A stretch of DNA of 41,601 nt. Origin: Ferrovibrio sp. (lineage in GTDB: Bacteria; Pseudomonadota; Alphaproteobacteria; Ferrovibrionales; Ferrovibrionaceae). Below, piece after piece: positions 23,641 through 31,354 of the stretch. The stretch lies in contig NZ_JAOZVR010000102.1 in assembly GCF_025869515.1 (NCBI RefSeq), positions 1 through 41,601 on the forward strand, given 5' to 3'. The translations under genes and the position numbers were made by a program. Position 1 is the first letter of the stretch. The number at the start of each line of letters is the position of its first letter. The notes beneath the pieces are model-generated. The model was given only the letters and a program-made list of their open reading frames with translations. It did no database searches and was not told the DNA's origin.

Positions 23641-25454
23641 GCAGGACCACGGCAACCAAAGCCAGCTCGCTCGATCTCGGCATCGTCGGCAATTCGGTGA
23701 TCGCGGCGCTGATCGACCGCCAGGCGCGCATCGTGTGGCATTGTGCGCCACGGCTGGATGGCGATCCGGTCTTCTGCGATCTGCTGCAGCCGAAGGTCGA
23801 AGGCGAAGGCGTGTTCGCCATTGAACTGCGCGGCCTGCAGCAGACCGCGCAGCATTACATCGATAATACCGCCGTGCTGGTCACCACGCTGACCGATGCC
23901 AATGGCGCCAGCATCCGCATCACCGATTTCTGCCCGCGCTTCAAGCAGTATGACCGCACCTACCGCCCGGCCATGCTGATCCGCCGCATCGAACCGCTCA
24001 GCGGCACGCCGGTGGTGCGCGTGCGTATCCGGCCGCTGTTCGATTACGGCGTGACCAGGCCGAGCCGCACGCTGGGTTCCAACCATATCCGTTTCACCGC
24101 GCCGGGCGCGGCCCTGCGGCTGACCACCGATGCGCCGATCGCCTTCATCGATGCCGAGAGCGAATTCGCTCTCACCCATCCGATGACCCTGGTGCTGGGT
24201 CCGGACGAGAGCTTCACCGCCTCGCTCACCCACATGGCGCGCGAATTCCAGGAACGCACCATCGAATACTGGATCGAATGGGTGCGCTATCTCTCGGTGC
24301 CTTTCGAGTGGCAGGAAGCGGTGATCCGCGCCGCCATCACGCTCAAACTCTGCGCTTATGAGGAAACCGGCGCGATTCTCGCGGCACTCACCACCTCGAT
24401 CCCCGAAGCGGCCGACACGCCGCGCACCTGGGACTACCGCTTCTGCTGGATGCGCGATGCCTATTTCGTCGTGCAGGCACTCAATCGTCTGGGCGCCACC
24501 AAGACGATGGAGGATTTCCTGCGCTACATCACCACCACAGTGGCGCTCAATCCGGACAGCGAGCTGCAGCCGGTCTACGGCCTCGACCCGGCGGCGTCGC
24601 TGGAGGAAATCACCCTGCCGGGCCTGCGCGGCTATCGCGGCATGGGGCCGGTGCGGCGCGGCAACGCGGCCTTCGCGCAGCGGCAGAACGACACCTACGG
24701 TTCCATCGTGCTGGCGGTGGCGCAGATGTTCTTCGACCGCCGCCTGCCCAGGCAGGGCGATATCGCGCTGTTCGAACAGCTCGAAGGCCTCGGCGAAAAG
24801 GCCGCCGCCCTGGCGCTCACCGAAGATGCAGGATTGTGGGAATTCCGCGGCCGGGCGCGCGTGCATACCCATTCCGCCGCCATGTGCTGGGCGGCCTGCC
24901 GCCGGCTTGCCAGGATCGCCGGCATTCTCGGCCTGGAGTCCCGGGTCGGTTACTGGCGCGACCATGCCGAACGCATCCGCAAGGCGATCCTCGATCACGC
25001 CTGGAATCCGGAACTGAACAGCTTCGTCGAGAGTTTCGATGGCACGGATCTCGATGCCTCGCTGCTGCTGCTGCAGGAAATCGGCTTCGTCGGGGCCGAC
25101 GATCCGCGCTTTCTCGGCACCGTCGATGCCGTCGGGCGCCAGCTGAAGCGCGGCAATCATCTGATGCGCTATGTCGCACCCGATGATTTCGGCCAGCCGC
25201 ACAACGCCTTTTCGATCTGTACCTTCTGGTATGTCGATGCGCTGGCGGCGGTGGGGCGGCGCGACGAGGCACGCCAGATGTTCGAAGGGCTGCTCGCCGC
25301 GCGCAACCATCTCGGGCTGCTTTCGGAAGACCTCGATACGGCAACAGGTGAGTTATGGGGAAATTTCCCACAGACCTATTCGATGGTTGGTTTGATCGTC
25401 TGCGCGATGCGGCTGTCCAAAAGCTGGGAGGAGGCGTTTTGGCGCGGCTCGTAA
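23637..25454 (+). CDS. Glycoside hydrolase family 15 protein (glucoamylase/trehalase-like)
   Basis: 605-aa GH15 protein with an N-terminal beta-sandwich domain (1 to about 220) and an (alpha/alpha)6 barrel. Hallmarks are WDYRFCWMRDAYFVVQALNRLG, LYGLDPAASLEEITLPGLRGY with the likely general-acid Glu, RGNAAFAQRQNDTYGSIVLA, and near the C-terminus GLLSEDLDTATGELWGNFPQTYSMVGL. There is no signal peptide, so it acts in the cytosol. Members inside ots operons are thought to be trehalase- or glucoamylase-like; the true substrate here is unproven. It may recycle trehalose after stress. The start overlaps otsB and the end overlaps otsA by 16 bases. Confidence 0.92.
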   Translation: MSRTTATKASSLDLGIVGNSVIAALIDRQARIVWHCAPRLDGDPVFCDLLQPKVEGEGVFAIELRGLQQTAQHYIDNTAVLVTTLTDANGASIRITDFCPRFKQYDRTYRPAMLIRRIEPLSGTPVVRVRIRPLFDYGVTRPSRTLGSNHIRFTAPGAALRLTTDAPIAFIDAESEFALTHPMTLVLGPDESFTASLTHMAREFQERTIEYWIEWVRYLSVPFEWQEAVIRAAITLKLCAYEETGAILAALTTSIPEAADTPRTWDYRFCWMRDAYFVVQALNRLGATKTMEDFLRYITTTVALNPDSELQPVYGLDPAASLEEITLPGLRGYRGMGPVRRGNAAFAQRQNDTYGSIVLAVAQMFFDRRLPRQGDIALFEQLEGLGEKAAALALTEDAGLWEFRGRARVHTHSAAMCWAACRRLARIAGILGLESRVGYWRDHAERIRKAILDHAWNPELNSFVESFDGTDLDASLLLLQEIGFVGADDPRFLGTVDAVGRQLKRGNHLMRYVAPDDFGQPHNAFSICTFWYVDALAAVGRRDEARQMFEGLLAARNHLGLLSEDLDTATGELWGNFPQTYSMVGLIVCAMRLSKSWEEAFWRGS

Positions 25455-26860
25455 TCGTTTCCAACCGGGTGGCGATGCCGCGCGAACGCGCCAGCCGCGC
25501 CGGCGGCCTGGCCGTGGCGCTGAAGGAATCGCTGCAGCAGCAGGGCGGCCTGTGGTTCGGCTGGAGCGGCGAGGTGGCCGATACGCCCGATCCGGCGCCG
25601 CGCCGCGCCCGCCAGGGCCGCATCGACTATGCCGTGCTCGATCTCACGCCCGAGGAGCACAAGGGCTTCTATCTCGATTTCGCCAACGGCATCCTGTGGC
25701 CGCTCTGCCATTACCGTCTCGGCCTGATCGAATTCCGCCGCTCGGCCTGGGAAAGCTATCTCGCCGTCAATGCGCGTTTCGCCGAACAGCTGGTGCCGCA
25801 GCTCAGGCCCGACGACATCATCTGGATCCACGACTACCATTTCATCCCGCTGGCCGCCGAACTGCGCCGCCGCGGCGTGCAGAACCGCATCGGCTTTTTC
25901 ATGCATATCCCGTTTCCGGCGCCCGAGGTGCTGGCCGCCCTGCCGGGCCATGACCGGCTGGTGCGCGATCTCTGCGCCTACGACCTGGTCGGTTTCCAGA
26001 CCCGCGGCGATGTGCGGGCGCTGACCGAATACATCCTGCACGAGGCCGAGGGCACCGTGATCGGCAATACCAGCACCGAGGATGTGCGCGTTTCCGCCTT
26101 CGGCCGCGACCTGCGCGTCGGCGCCTTTCCCATCGGCATCGACACCGCCGATTTCGCCCAGCTCGCCGCCCATGAGGCGGGCAGCGACGAGACCCAGCGC
26201 CTGAGCGAAAGCCTGGTCGGCCGCAGCCTGGTGATCGGCGTCGACCGGCTGGATTACTCCAAGGGCATCCCGCAGCGTTTCGAGGCCTTCCACCAGCTGC
26301 TCGGCAGCCGGCCCGAACATCGCGGCAAGGTCACCTTCATGCAGATCGCGCCGATCTCGCGCGGCGAGGTGGCGCAGTATCGCAAGCTGCGCAGCGAACT
26401 CGATGGCCTCACCGGCCGCATCAACGGCAAATTCGCCGAATTCGACTGGATGCCGGTGCGCTATCTCAACAAGGCCTTTGCGCGCAATTCGCTGGCCGGC
26501 TTTTACCGCCATGCCAAGGTCGGCCTGGTCACGCCATTGCGCGACGGCATGAACCTGGTGGCCAAGGAATATGTCGCCTCGCAGAATCCGGCCGATCCGG
26601 GCGTGCTGGTGCTGTCGCGCTTTGCCGGCGCGGCGCGCGAGATGAAAGGCGCGCTGATCGTGAATCCTTACGATACCGAACATATCGCCGATGCCCTGCA
26701 TCGCGCGCTGATCATGCCGCTGGAAGAGCGCCGCCAGCGCTGGGAGGCGATGATGGCGGTGCTGCGGGTCAATACCATCGCGCATTGGCGCGAAACCTAT
26801 CTCGCCGCGCTGCAGGCCGAGGGTCATCCGCCGCAGGTGCTGGACGCCGCCGGTAGATAG
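25439..26860 (+). CDS. otsA: Trehalose-6-phosphate synthase OtsA
   Basis: Family 20 glycosyltransferase joining a nucleotide-glucose (usually UDP-glucose) and glucose-6-phosphate. The N-terminal loop [11 protein letters not shown] with [25 protein letters not shown], the phosphate-binding [17 protein letters not shown] and [15 protein letters not shown] are all present. I chose TTG 25439, giving 473 aa (E. coli OtsA is about 474). GGGAGGAGG lies 4-12 bases before it, and the family begins at this point; ATG 25355 would add 28 unrelated residues. The 16-base overlap with the GH15 gene suggests coupled translation. Downstream, a MarR-type palindrome starts right after the stop. Confidence 0.95.
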   Translation: MARLVIVSNRVAMPRERASRAGGLAVALKESLQQQGGLWFGWSGEVADTPDPAPRRARQGRIDYAVLDLTPEEHKGFYLDFANGILWPLCHYRLGLIEFRRSAWESYLAVNARFAEQLVPQLRPDDIIWIHDYHFIPLAAELRRRGVQNRIGFFMHIPFPAPEVLAALPGHDRLVRDLCAYDLVGFQTRGDVRALTEYILHEAEGTVIGNTSTEDVRVSAFGRDLRVGAFPIGIDTADFAQLAAHEAGSDETQRLSESLVGRSLVIGVDRLDYSKGIPQRFEAFHQLLGSRPEHRGKVTFMQIAPISRGEVAQYRKLRSELDGLTGRINGKFAEFDWMPVRYLNKAFARNSLAGFYRHAKVGLVTPLRDGMNLVAKEYVASQNPADPGVLVLSRFAGAAREMKGALIVNPYDTEHIADALHRALIMPLEERRQRWEAMMAVLRVNTIAHWRETYLAALQAEGHPPQVLDAAGR

Positions 26861-26873
26861 TTGACTTAGTCAA
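26861..26873. promoter_or_regulatory. MarR-type palindrome before marR-GNAT gene
   Basis: TTGACTTAGTCAA is a perfect inverted repeat with one central base. It starts on the base after the otsA stop and lies 35 bases upstream of the MarR-GNAT start. The TTGACT arm could double as a -35 element. It is the probable autoregulatory operator. Confidence 0.65.
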
Positions 26874-26908
26874 GTATTTTGGCAAGATGGACATGGGAGG
26901 AAATCACC

Positions 26909-27907
26909 ATGTCCAGATCGTCCGCTGCCGCCAGGCGGCGTCCTGCCGTTTCCGCCGGTCCGGCCATGGCCGGACCGGTCGAGGTCCCGGTCGAGGTCCA
27001 GGTCGAGGCCGTGCGGCGTTTCAACCGCTTCTATACCCACAGGATCGGCCTGCTCGAAGGCAGCCGGCTCTACGATCCGTTTTCGCTGACCGAGACCCGC
27101 GTGCTCTACGAGCTTGCGCATCGCGAGCGGGTCACGGCGTCTGATCTGGTGCGCGATCTCGGTCTCGATGCCGGTTATCTCAGCCGCATGCTGCGCGGTT
27201 TCGAGAAGCAGGGACTGGTGGCGCGCAGGGCGGCGAAGGAAGACGCGCGCCAGAGCCTGCTCGCCCTCACCGCGGCCGGCCGCCGCGCCTTCGCGCCGCA
27301 GGAAGAGGTGTCGCGCCGCGTGCTGCGTCCGCTGCTGCAGCGCCTGCCGCCGGCCGGCCGCGCGCAGCTGACCGCGGCGCTGGAGACCGTCACGCGGCTG
27401 CTGGGCGAGACGCCGCAGGCAGAGCCGGCTTTCACGCTGCGGCCGCACCGGCCCGGCGATATCGGCTGGATGGTGCAGCGCCATGCCGAAATCTATGCCG
27501 AGGAATACGGCTGGGACAGCAGCTTCGAGGCGCTGGCGGCCGAGGTCGGCGCGCAGTTCCTGCGCCATTTCGATCCGGCCTGCGAGCGTGCCTGGATCGC
27601 CGAACGGCCCGATGGCACCCGCGTCGGCTGCGTCCTGCTGATCCGCAACAGCGCCACGGTGGCCAAGCTGCGCGTGCTGATCGTCGATCCGCAGGCACGC
27701 GGCCTCGGCGTCGGCACGGCGCTGGTGCAGGCCTGCATCGATTTCGCCCGTGAAAAAGGCTATCGCAGGATCACGCTGTGGACCAACAGTATCCTGCTGG
27801 CGGCGCGCGCCATCTATGTGAAGGCCGGCTTCCGGCTGGTGAAAAGCGAGAAACATCGCAGTTTCGGCCATGACCTGACCGGCGAAACCTGGGAGCTGAA
27901 ACTGTGA
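26909..27907 (+). CDS. MarR-GNAT fusion (winged-helix regulator with acetyltransferase domain)
   Basis: 332-aa protein joining an N-terminal MarR domain (about 35-165: VRRFNRFYTHRIGLLEGSRLY, LTETRVLYEL, the wing DARQSLLALTAAGR) to a C-terminal GNAT domain (about 175-332: FTLRPHRPGDIGWMVQRHAEIYAEEYGW, acetyl-CoA loop VDPQARGLGVGTALV, LWTNSILLAARAIYVKAGF). Such fusions are common in proteobacteria. They may sense and acetylate the same small molecule. The start ATG 26909 has GGGAGG upstream. The palindrome at 26861-26873 is the likely operator, and the stop overlaps the exporter start (GTGA), so it probably controls that exporter. Confidence 0.9.
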   Translation: MSRSSAAARRRPAVSAGPAMAGPVEVPVEVQVEAVRRFNRFYTHRIGLLEGSRLYDPFSLTETRVLYELAHRERVTASDLVRDLGLDAGYLSRMLRGFEKQGLVARRAAKEDARQSLLALTAAGRRAFAPQEEVSRRVLRPLLQRLPPAGRAQLTAALETVTRLLGETPQAEPAFTLRPHRPGDIGWMVQRHAEIYAEEYGWDSSFEALAAEVGAQFLRHFDPACERAWIAERPDGTRVGCVLLIRNSATVAKLRVLIVDPQARGLGVGTALVQACIDFAREKGYRRITLWTNSILLAARAIYVKAGFRLVKSEKHRSFGHDLTGETWELKL

Positions 27908-28788
27908 AAAGCTGGCAGCCGGTGGCGGTCGCCGCCGCCGTCGGCGTGCAGGTCGGCCTGGCGCTGGTCGCCACCCGCTATGTGGTGGGCGAAAGCGGCC
28001 CGGCCACGCTGGCGATGTTCCGCTATGCCATCGGCGCGCTCTGCCTGCTGCCGGTGCTGTATATCCAGAAAATTCCGCTGCGTTTCGCGCGCCGCGACAT
28101 CCTGCCGATTGCCGGGCTCGGCATCGTGCAGTTCGGCATCCTGATCGCGCTGATCAATTACGGCCTGTCCTATATCACGGCGGCGCGCGTCGCCCTGCTG
28201 TTCGCCAGTTTCCCGCTGATGACCATGGTGATCGCCGCCCTGCTCGGCCGCGAAAAACTCACCGCGGTGAAAACCGTGGGCGTGCTGCTCACCATGGCCG
28301 GCGTTGGCCTGGCGCTGGGCGAGAAGGTCTTCGATGCCTCCAGCGCCGAGCACTGGATCGGTGAGGCCATCGTGCTGCTGGCCGCCTTCTGCGGCGCATT
28401 GTGCAGCGTGCTCTATCGTCCTTACCTGCAGCGCTATCCCACGCTCAGCATCGGCGCCTTCGCCATGCTGGCCAGCGTCGGCTTCCTCGCCCTCCTGGCC
28501 ACCTGGGAGGGGGTGTGGACGCAATGGTCGGGCTACAGCCCGACCGGCTGGGCGGCGGTGATCTTCATCGGCATCAGCAGCGGCATCGGCTATTACGGCT
28601 GGCTCTGGGCGCTGCGCCATGCCTCGCCGACGCGGGTCACGGTGTTTCTCGGTTTAAGCCCGGTGACGGCGGCTTTGCTCGGCGCCTGGCTGCTGGCCGA
28701 GCCGGTGACGCTGCCGCTGCTGCTCGGCCTGGTCGTGCTGCTCACGGGATTGTGGCTGGCGCACAGACCGGAGGCGAAGCCGGGCTGA
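27904..28788 (+). CDS. EamA/DMT-superfamily transporter
   Basis: 294-aa inner-membrane protein with about ten hydrophobic helices arranged as two EamA halves (first half about 5-140, second half about 150-290). It is typical of drug/metabolite transporters that export amino acids, nucleobases or toxic metabolites. Motifs seen are FRYAIGALCLLPVL, YGLSYITAARVALLFASFPLMTMVIAALLGREKL and LGLSPVTAALLGAWLLAEPVT. GTG 27904 overlaps the stop of the MarR-GNAT gene, so the two are translationally coupled. The substrate is unknown. Confidence 0.9.
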   Translation: MKSWQPVAVAAAVGVQVGLALVATRYVVGESGPATLAMFRYAIGALCLLPVLYIQKIPLRFARRDILPIAGLGIVQFGILIALINYGLSYITAARVALLFASFPLMTMVIAALLGREKLTAVKTVGVLLTMAGVGLALGEKVFDASSAEHWIGEAIVLLAAFCGALCSVLYRPYLQRYPTLSIGAFAMLASVGFLALLATWEGVWTQWSGYSPTGWAAVIFIGISSGIGYYGWLWALRHASPTRVTVFLGLSPVTAALLGAWLLAEPVTLPLLLGLVVLLTGLWLAHRPEAKPG

Positions 28789-28791
28789 GAA

Positions 28792-28815
28792 ACGGCGCAG
28801 GACAAGCCGCGCCGT
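28792..28815 (+). terminator. Possible terminator-like hairpin after the exporter
   Basis: ACGGCGC (28792-28798) pairs with GCGCCGT (28809-28815) around a 10-base loop, four bases after the exporter stop. No T-run follows, so any termination would be weak or factor-aided. Confidence 0.35.
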
Positions 28816-28859
28816 ATCTGAGCGCCGCCAGCGTCAGTTAGTCAAGGAATTTCAGATAT

Positions 28860-29177
28860 TTAGCCGGCGATCTGCTTCTTCGCCACGTCCATCAGCTCGG
28901 CCAGCTTGGCGGCCAGGCGATGGTCGGAAATGTCCACGTTCTTGGCCTTCAGGTCGGCCTGCACCTTGCGGATCACGTCGGCGTCGCCGGCTTCCTCGAA
29001 ATCGGCCGCCACGACCTCCTTGGCATAGGCATCGGCGGCCTCGCCGGAGAGGCCGATCTGCTCCGCCACCCACAGGCCGAGCAGCTTGTTGCGCCGCGCG
29101 GTGGCCTTGAAGGCAAGCTCCTCGTCATGGGCATGCTTCTTCTCGAAGGCATCCTTGCGGTCGTCGAAGGTGGTCAT
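28860..29177 (-). CDS. F1-ATPase inhibitor zeta subunit (DUF1476)
   Basis: 105-aa helical protein of DUF1476, known in Paracoccus as the zeta subunit that inhibits the F1 motor of ATP synthase in alphaproteobacteria. MTTFDDRKDAFEKKHAHDEELAFKATARRNKLLGLWVAEQIGL is the N-terminal inhibitory region, and a four-helix core follows. It prevents wasteful ATP hydrolysis when the membrane is de-energised. The start 29177 has GAGG upstream; an in-frame ATG five codons earlier is possible. It is divergent from purC, an order often kept in this class. Its own promoter may be TTGCGG (29242-29237) and TATATA (29218-29213) with an 18-base spacer. Confidence 0.93.
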   Translation of the reverse strand: MTTFDDRKDAFEKKHAHDEELAFKATARRNKLLGLWVAEQIGLSGEAADAYAKEVVAADFEEAGDADVIRKVQADLKAKNVDISDHRLAAKLAELMDVAKKQIAG

Positions 29178-29212
29178 CCGGGCCTCGTGCAATCTTGGAT
29201 CAGCGTGTCCGA

Positions 29213-29242
29213 TATATAGGGGTGCGGCGGCCCTGCCCGCAA
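29213..29242 (-). promoter_or_regulatory. Candidate promoter of the zeta-subunit gene
   Basis: Leftward TTGCGG at 29242-29237 and TATATA at 29218-29213, separated by 18 bases, lie 36 bases before the start codon. A rightward TTGACA at 29256-29261 may belong to purC, but I see no good -10 at normal spacing. Confidence 0.45.
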
Positions 29243-29400
29243 GTCTCCGGCCTGTTTGACATTTATGACGGAAAACCGCGCCATAAGACTGTCTGCGCCG
29301 GGGCTGTTTTCCGCCGGATAATGGTCTTGGGCGGATTGCGGCGCGAGGCCCCTTGCGCTATCTAGGGCGCGAGCTTTCCCTACAGCCGGACAGGTGTGCC

Positions 29401-30165
29401 ATGACGCGCCGCAGACAGGTTTACGAGGGCAAGGCGAAGGTCCTCTTCGAGGGTCCCGAGCCGGGCACTCTGGTGCAGTATTTCAAAGACGACGCCACGG
29501 CGTTCAACAACAAGAAGAAGGGCACCATCACCGGCAAGGGTGTCCTGAACAACCGGATTTCCGAATACCTGATGACCCGCTTGGGCGAGGTCGGCATCCC
29601 GACGCATTTCGTGCGCCGGCTCAACATGCGCGAGCAGCTGATCAAGGAAGTCGAGATCGTGCCGCTCGAGGTCGTCGTGCGCAATGTCGCCGCCGGCTCG
29701 CTGGCCACCCGCCTCGGCGTCGCCGAGGGCACCATGCTGCCGCGCAGCATCGTCGAATTCTATTACAAGAACGACGAGCTGGGCGATCCGCTGGTCTCGG
29801 AAGAGCACATCACCTGCTTCGGCTGGGCCAATCCGCAGGAAATCGACGAGCTGATGCATCTGGCATTGCGCATCAACGATTTCCTGTCGGGCCTGTTCCT
29901 CGGCATCGGCATCCGCCTGGTCGACTTCAAGCTGGAATTCGGCCGCTGGTGGCAGAATGACGAGATGCGCATCATCCTGGCCGACGAGATCAGCCCGGAC
30001 TCGGCGCGTCTGTGGGATCTGAAGACCAACGAGAAAATGGACAAGGACCGCTTCCGCCGCGATCTCGGCAATGTCGCCGAGGCCTACCAGGAAGTGGCGC
30101 GGCGGCTCGGGATTCTCCCCGAAGGCGGCCCGCGCGACATCAAGGGTCCCGACACCATGCAGTGA
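29401..30165 (+). CDS. purC: SAICAR synthetase PurC
   Basis: Phosphoribosylaminoimidazole-succinocarboxamide synthase; it couples CAIR and aspartate with ATP in purine synthesis. Of 254 aa, the N-terminus [15 protein letters not shown] is the family ATP-binding start; [27 protein letters not shown] and [14 protein letters not shown] are diagnostic. I chose ATG 29401, because family members begin just before RQVYEGKAK; an in-frame ATG at 29353 would add 16 residues. It is the first gene of purC-purS-purQ-purL. A GC-rich hairpin (30194-30219) lies in the 82-base gap before purS. Confidence 0.96.
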   Translation: MTRRRQVYEGKAKVLFEGPEPGTLVQYFKDDATAFNNKKKGTITGKGVLNNRISEYLMTRLGEVGIPTHFVRRLNMREQLIKEVEIVPLEVVVRNVAAGSLATRLGVAEGTMLPRSIVEFYYKNDELGDPLVSEEHITCFGWANPQEIDELMHLALRINDFLSGLFLGIGIRLVDFKLEFGRWWQNDEMRIILADEISPDSARLWDLKTNEKMDKDRFRRDLGNVAEAYQEVARRLGILPEGGPRDIKGPDTMQ

Positions 30166-30193
30166 GGCGCCAGCAAAGCGCCGTGAGAATACC

Positions 30194-30219
30194 GCGGCGG
30201 CCACAGCAAGGGCCGCCGC
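30194..30219 (+). other. GC-rich hairpin between purC and purS
   Basis: GCGGCGGCC (30194-30202) and GGCCGCCGC (30211-30219) form a perfect 9-bp stem with an 8-base loop. No T-run follows, so it is more likely a processing or stability element than a full terminator. Confidence 0.5.
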
Positions 30220-30247
30220 TGTCATTTGAAGAAGGATTGCAGAGACG

Positions 30248-30502
30248 ATGAAAGCCCGCGTGCATGTTTCCCTCAAGAACGGTGTGCTCGATCCGCAGGG
30301 CCGCGCCATCGGCCAGGCATTGCACAGCTTAGGCTTCGCCGATATCGGCGAAGTGCGCCAGGGCAAGCTGATCGAGCTGGAACTGACCGGCGCGCTGGCG
30401 GCGAAGCCGAAGCCCGAGATCGAGGCCGCCGTGAAGGACATGGCGCAGAAGCTGCTCGCCAACATGGTGATCGAGAACTACTCGGTCGAACTGGTGGGCT
30501 GA
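30248..30502 (+). CDS. purS: FGAM synthase subunit PurS
   Basis: 84-aa small subunit of formylglycinamidine ribonucleotide synthase. It bridges PurL and PurQ and helps pass ammonia. The sequence MKARVHVSLKNGVLDPQGRAIGQALHSLGF matches PurS; the C-terminus MAQKLLANMVIENYSVELVG is also typical. An AGAAGG ribosome site precedes the ATG. It lies between purC and purQ; 156 bases separate it from purQ, filled by a small hairpin (30501-30520) and a dispersed inverted repeat. Confidence 0.96.
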   Translation: MKARVHVSLKNGVLDPQGRAIGQALHSLGFADIGEVRQGKLIELELTGALAAKPKPEIEAAVKDMAQKLLANMVIENYSVELVG

Positions 30503-30529
30503 ACGAGGTGATGCTCGTTCAACATAAAT

Positions 30530-30619
30530 CGTCATGCCCGGACTTGATCCGGGCATCCACGTCTTATTTCTGGACGGAATCCTGCCACGTGGATGGCCGG
30601 GTCAAGCCCGGCCATGACG
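30530..30619. repeat. Dispersed palindromic repeat between purS and purQ
   Basis: Two 32-base arms (30530-30561 and 30588-30619) are inverted copies of one another with a few compensating changes. Each arm contains its own inner palindrome around CCCGG-n-CCGGG. The pattern (CGTCATGCCCGGACTTGATC and its complement with GGCCGGGTCAAGCCCGGCC) is well known as scattered intergenic repeats in alphaproteobacterial genomes. It lies within the pur operon transcript and would fold as a large hairpin; a T6 run follows at about 30625-30630. Confidence 0.8.
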
Positions 30620-30658
30620 GCGTGTTTTTTGGTGATCTCTCAGGAGTGAAAGGCTGAC

Positions 30659-31354
30659 ATGAAAGCCGCCCTCATCACCTTCCCCGGATCGAACCGCGAG
30701 CGCGACATGCGCATGGCGCTGACCAAGGCCAATGGCGGCAAGGCGCCGCTGGATGTCTGGCATGGCGACAGCGAGCTGCCGAAGGATATCGACCTGATCG
30801 TGCTGCCCGGCGGTTTTTCCTACGGCGACTATCTGCGCTGCGGTGCCATGGCGGCGAATTCGCCGATCATGCGCGAGGTGAAGAAGCGCGCCGACAGCGG
30901 CACCCGCGTGCTGGCGGTGTGCAACGGCTTTCAGATTGCGTGTGAAGCGGGCCTGCTGCCCGGCGCGCTGATGACCAATGCCGGCCTGCAGTTCATCTGC
31001 AGGGAGGTCAACCTGCGCATCGAGACCACGGCGAGCGAATTCACCAGGAAATACCGCAAGGGCCAGACGATCCGCGTGCCGGTGGCGCATCACGACGGCA
31101 ACTACACGCTGGATGCCGACAGCGTGAAAAAGCTGGAAGACGAGGACCGCATCGCCTTCCGCTATGCCGACCCGCTCGGCACGGTCGCGCCGGAGACCAA
31201 CCTGAATGGGTCGGTGTCGAATATCGCCGGCATCTACAACGCGAAGAAGACGGTGCTCGGCCTGATGCCGCATCCGGAAAACGCCACCGACCCGGTCTGC
31301 GGCGGCATGGATGGCTACGGCCTGTTCGAGAGCATTGCGGAGAGCCTGGCGTGA
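30659..31354 (+). CDS. purQ: FGAM synthase glutaminase subunit PurQ
   Basis: Class I glutamine amidotransferase subunit of 231 aa that supplies ammonia to PurL. The triad is Cys88 ([12 protein letters not shown]), His205 and Glu207 ([10 protein letters not shown]). [17 protein letters not shown] is the usual N-terminus. GGAGTGAAAGG lies upstream of ATG 30659. The stop overlaps the GTG start of purL (GTGA), so PurQ and PurL are translationally coupled. Confidence 0.97.
   Translation: MKAALITFPGSNRERDMRMALTKANGGKAPLDVWHGDSELPKDIDLIVLPGGFSYGDYLRCGAMAANSPIMREVKKRADSGTRVLAVCNGFQIACEAGLLPGALMTNAGLQFICREVNLRIETTASEFTRKYRKGQTIRVPVAHHDGNYTLDADSVKKLEDEDRIAFRYADPLGTVAPETNLNGSVSNIAGIYNAKKTVLGLMPHPENATDPVCGGMDGYGLFESIAESLA

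Noticed and set aside
28838..28845. TTAGTCAA as a second site for the MarR-GNAT protein
   Set aside because: Only a half-site, downstream of the exporter and not near a matching promoter.
29256..29290. TTGACA as a clear purC promoter
   Set aside because: No good -10 hexamer lies 16-19 bases downstream; recorded only as a possibility.
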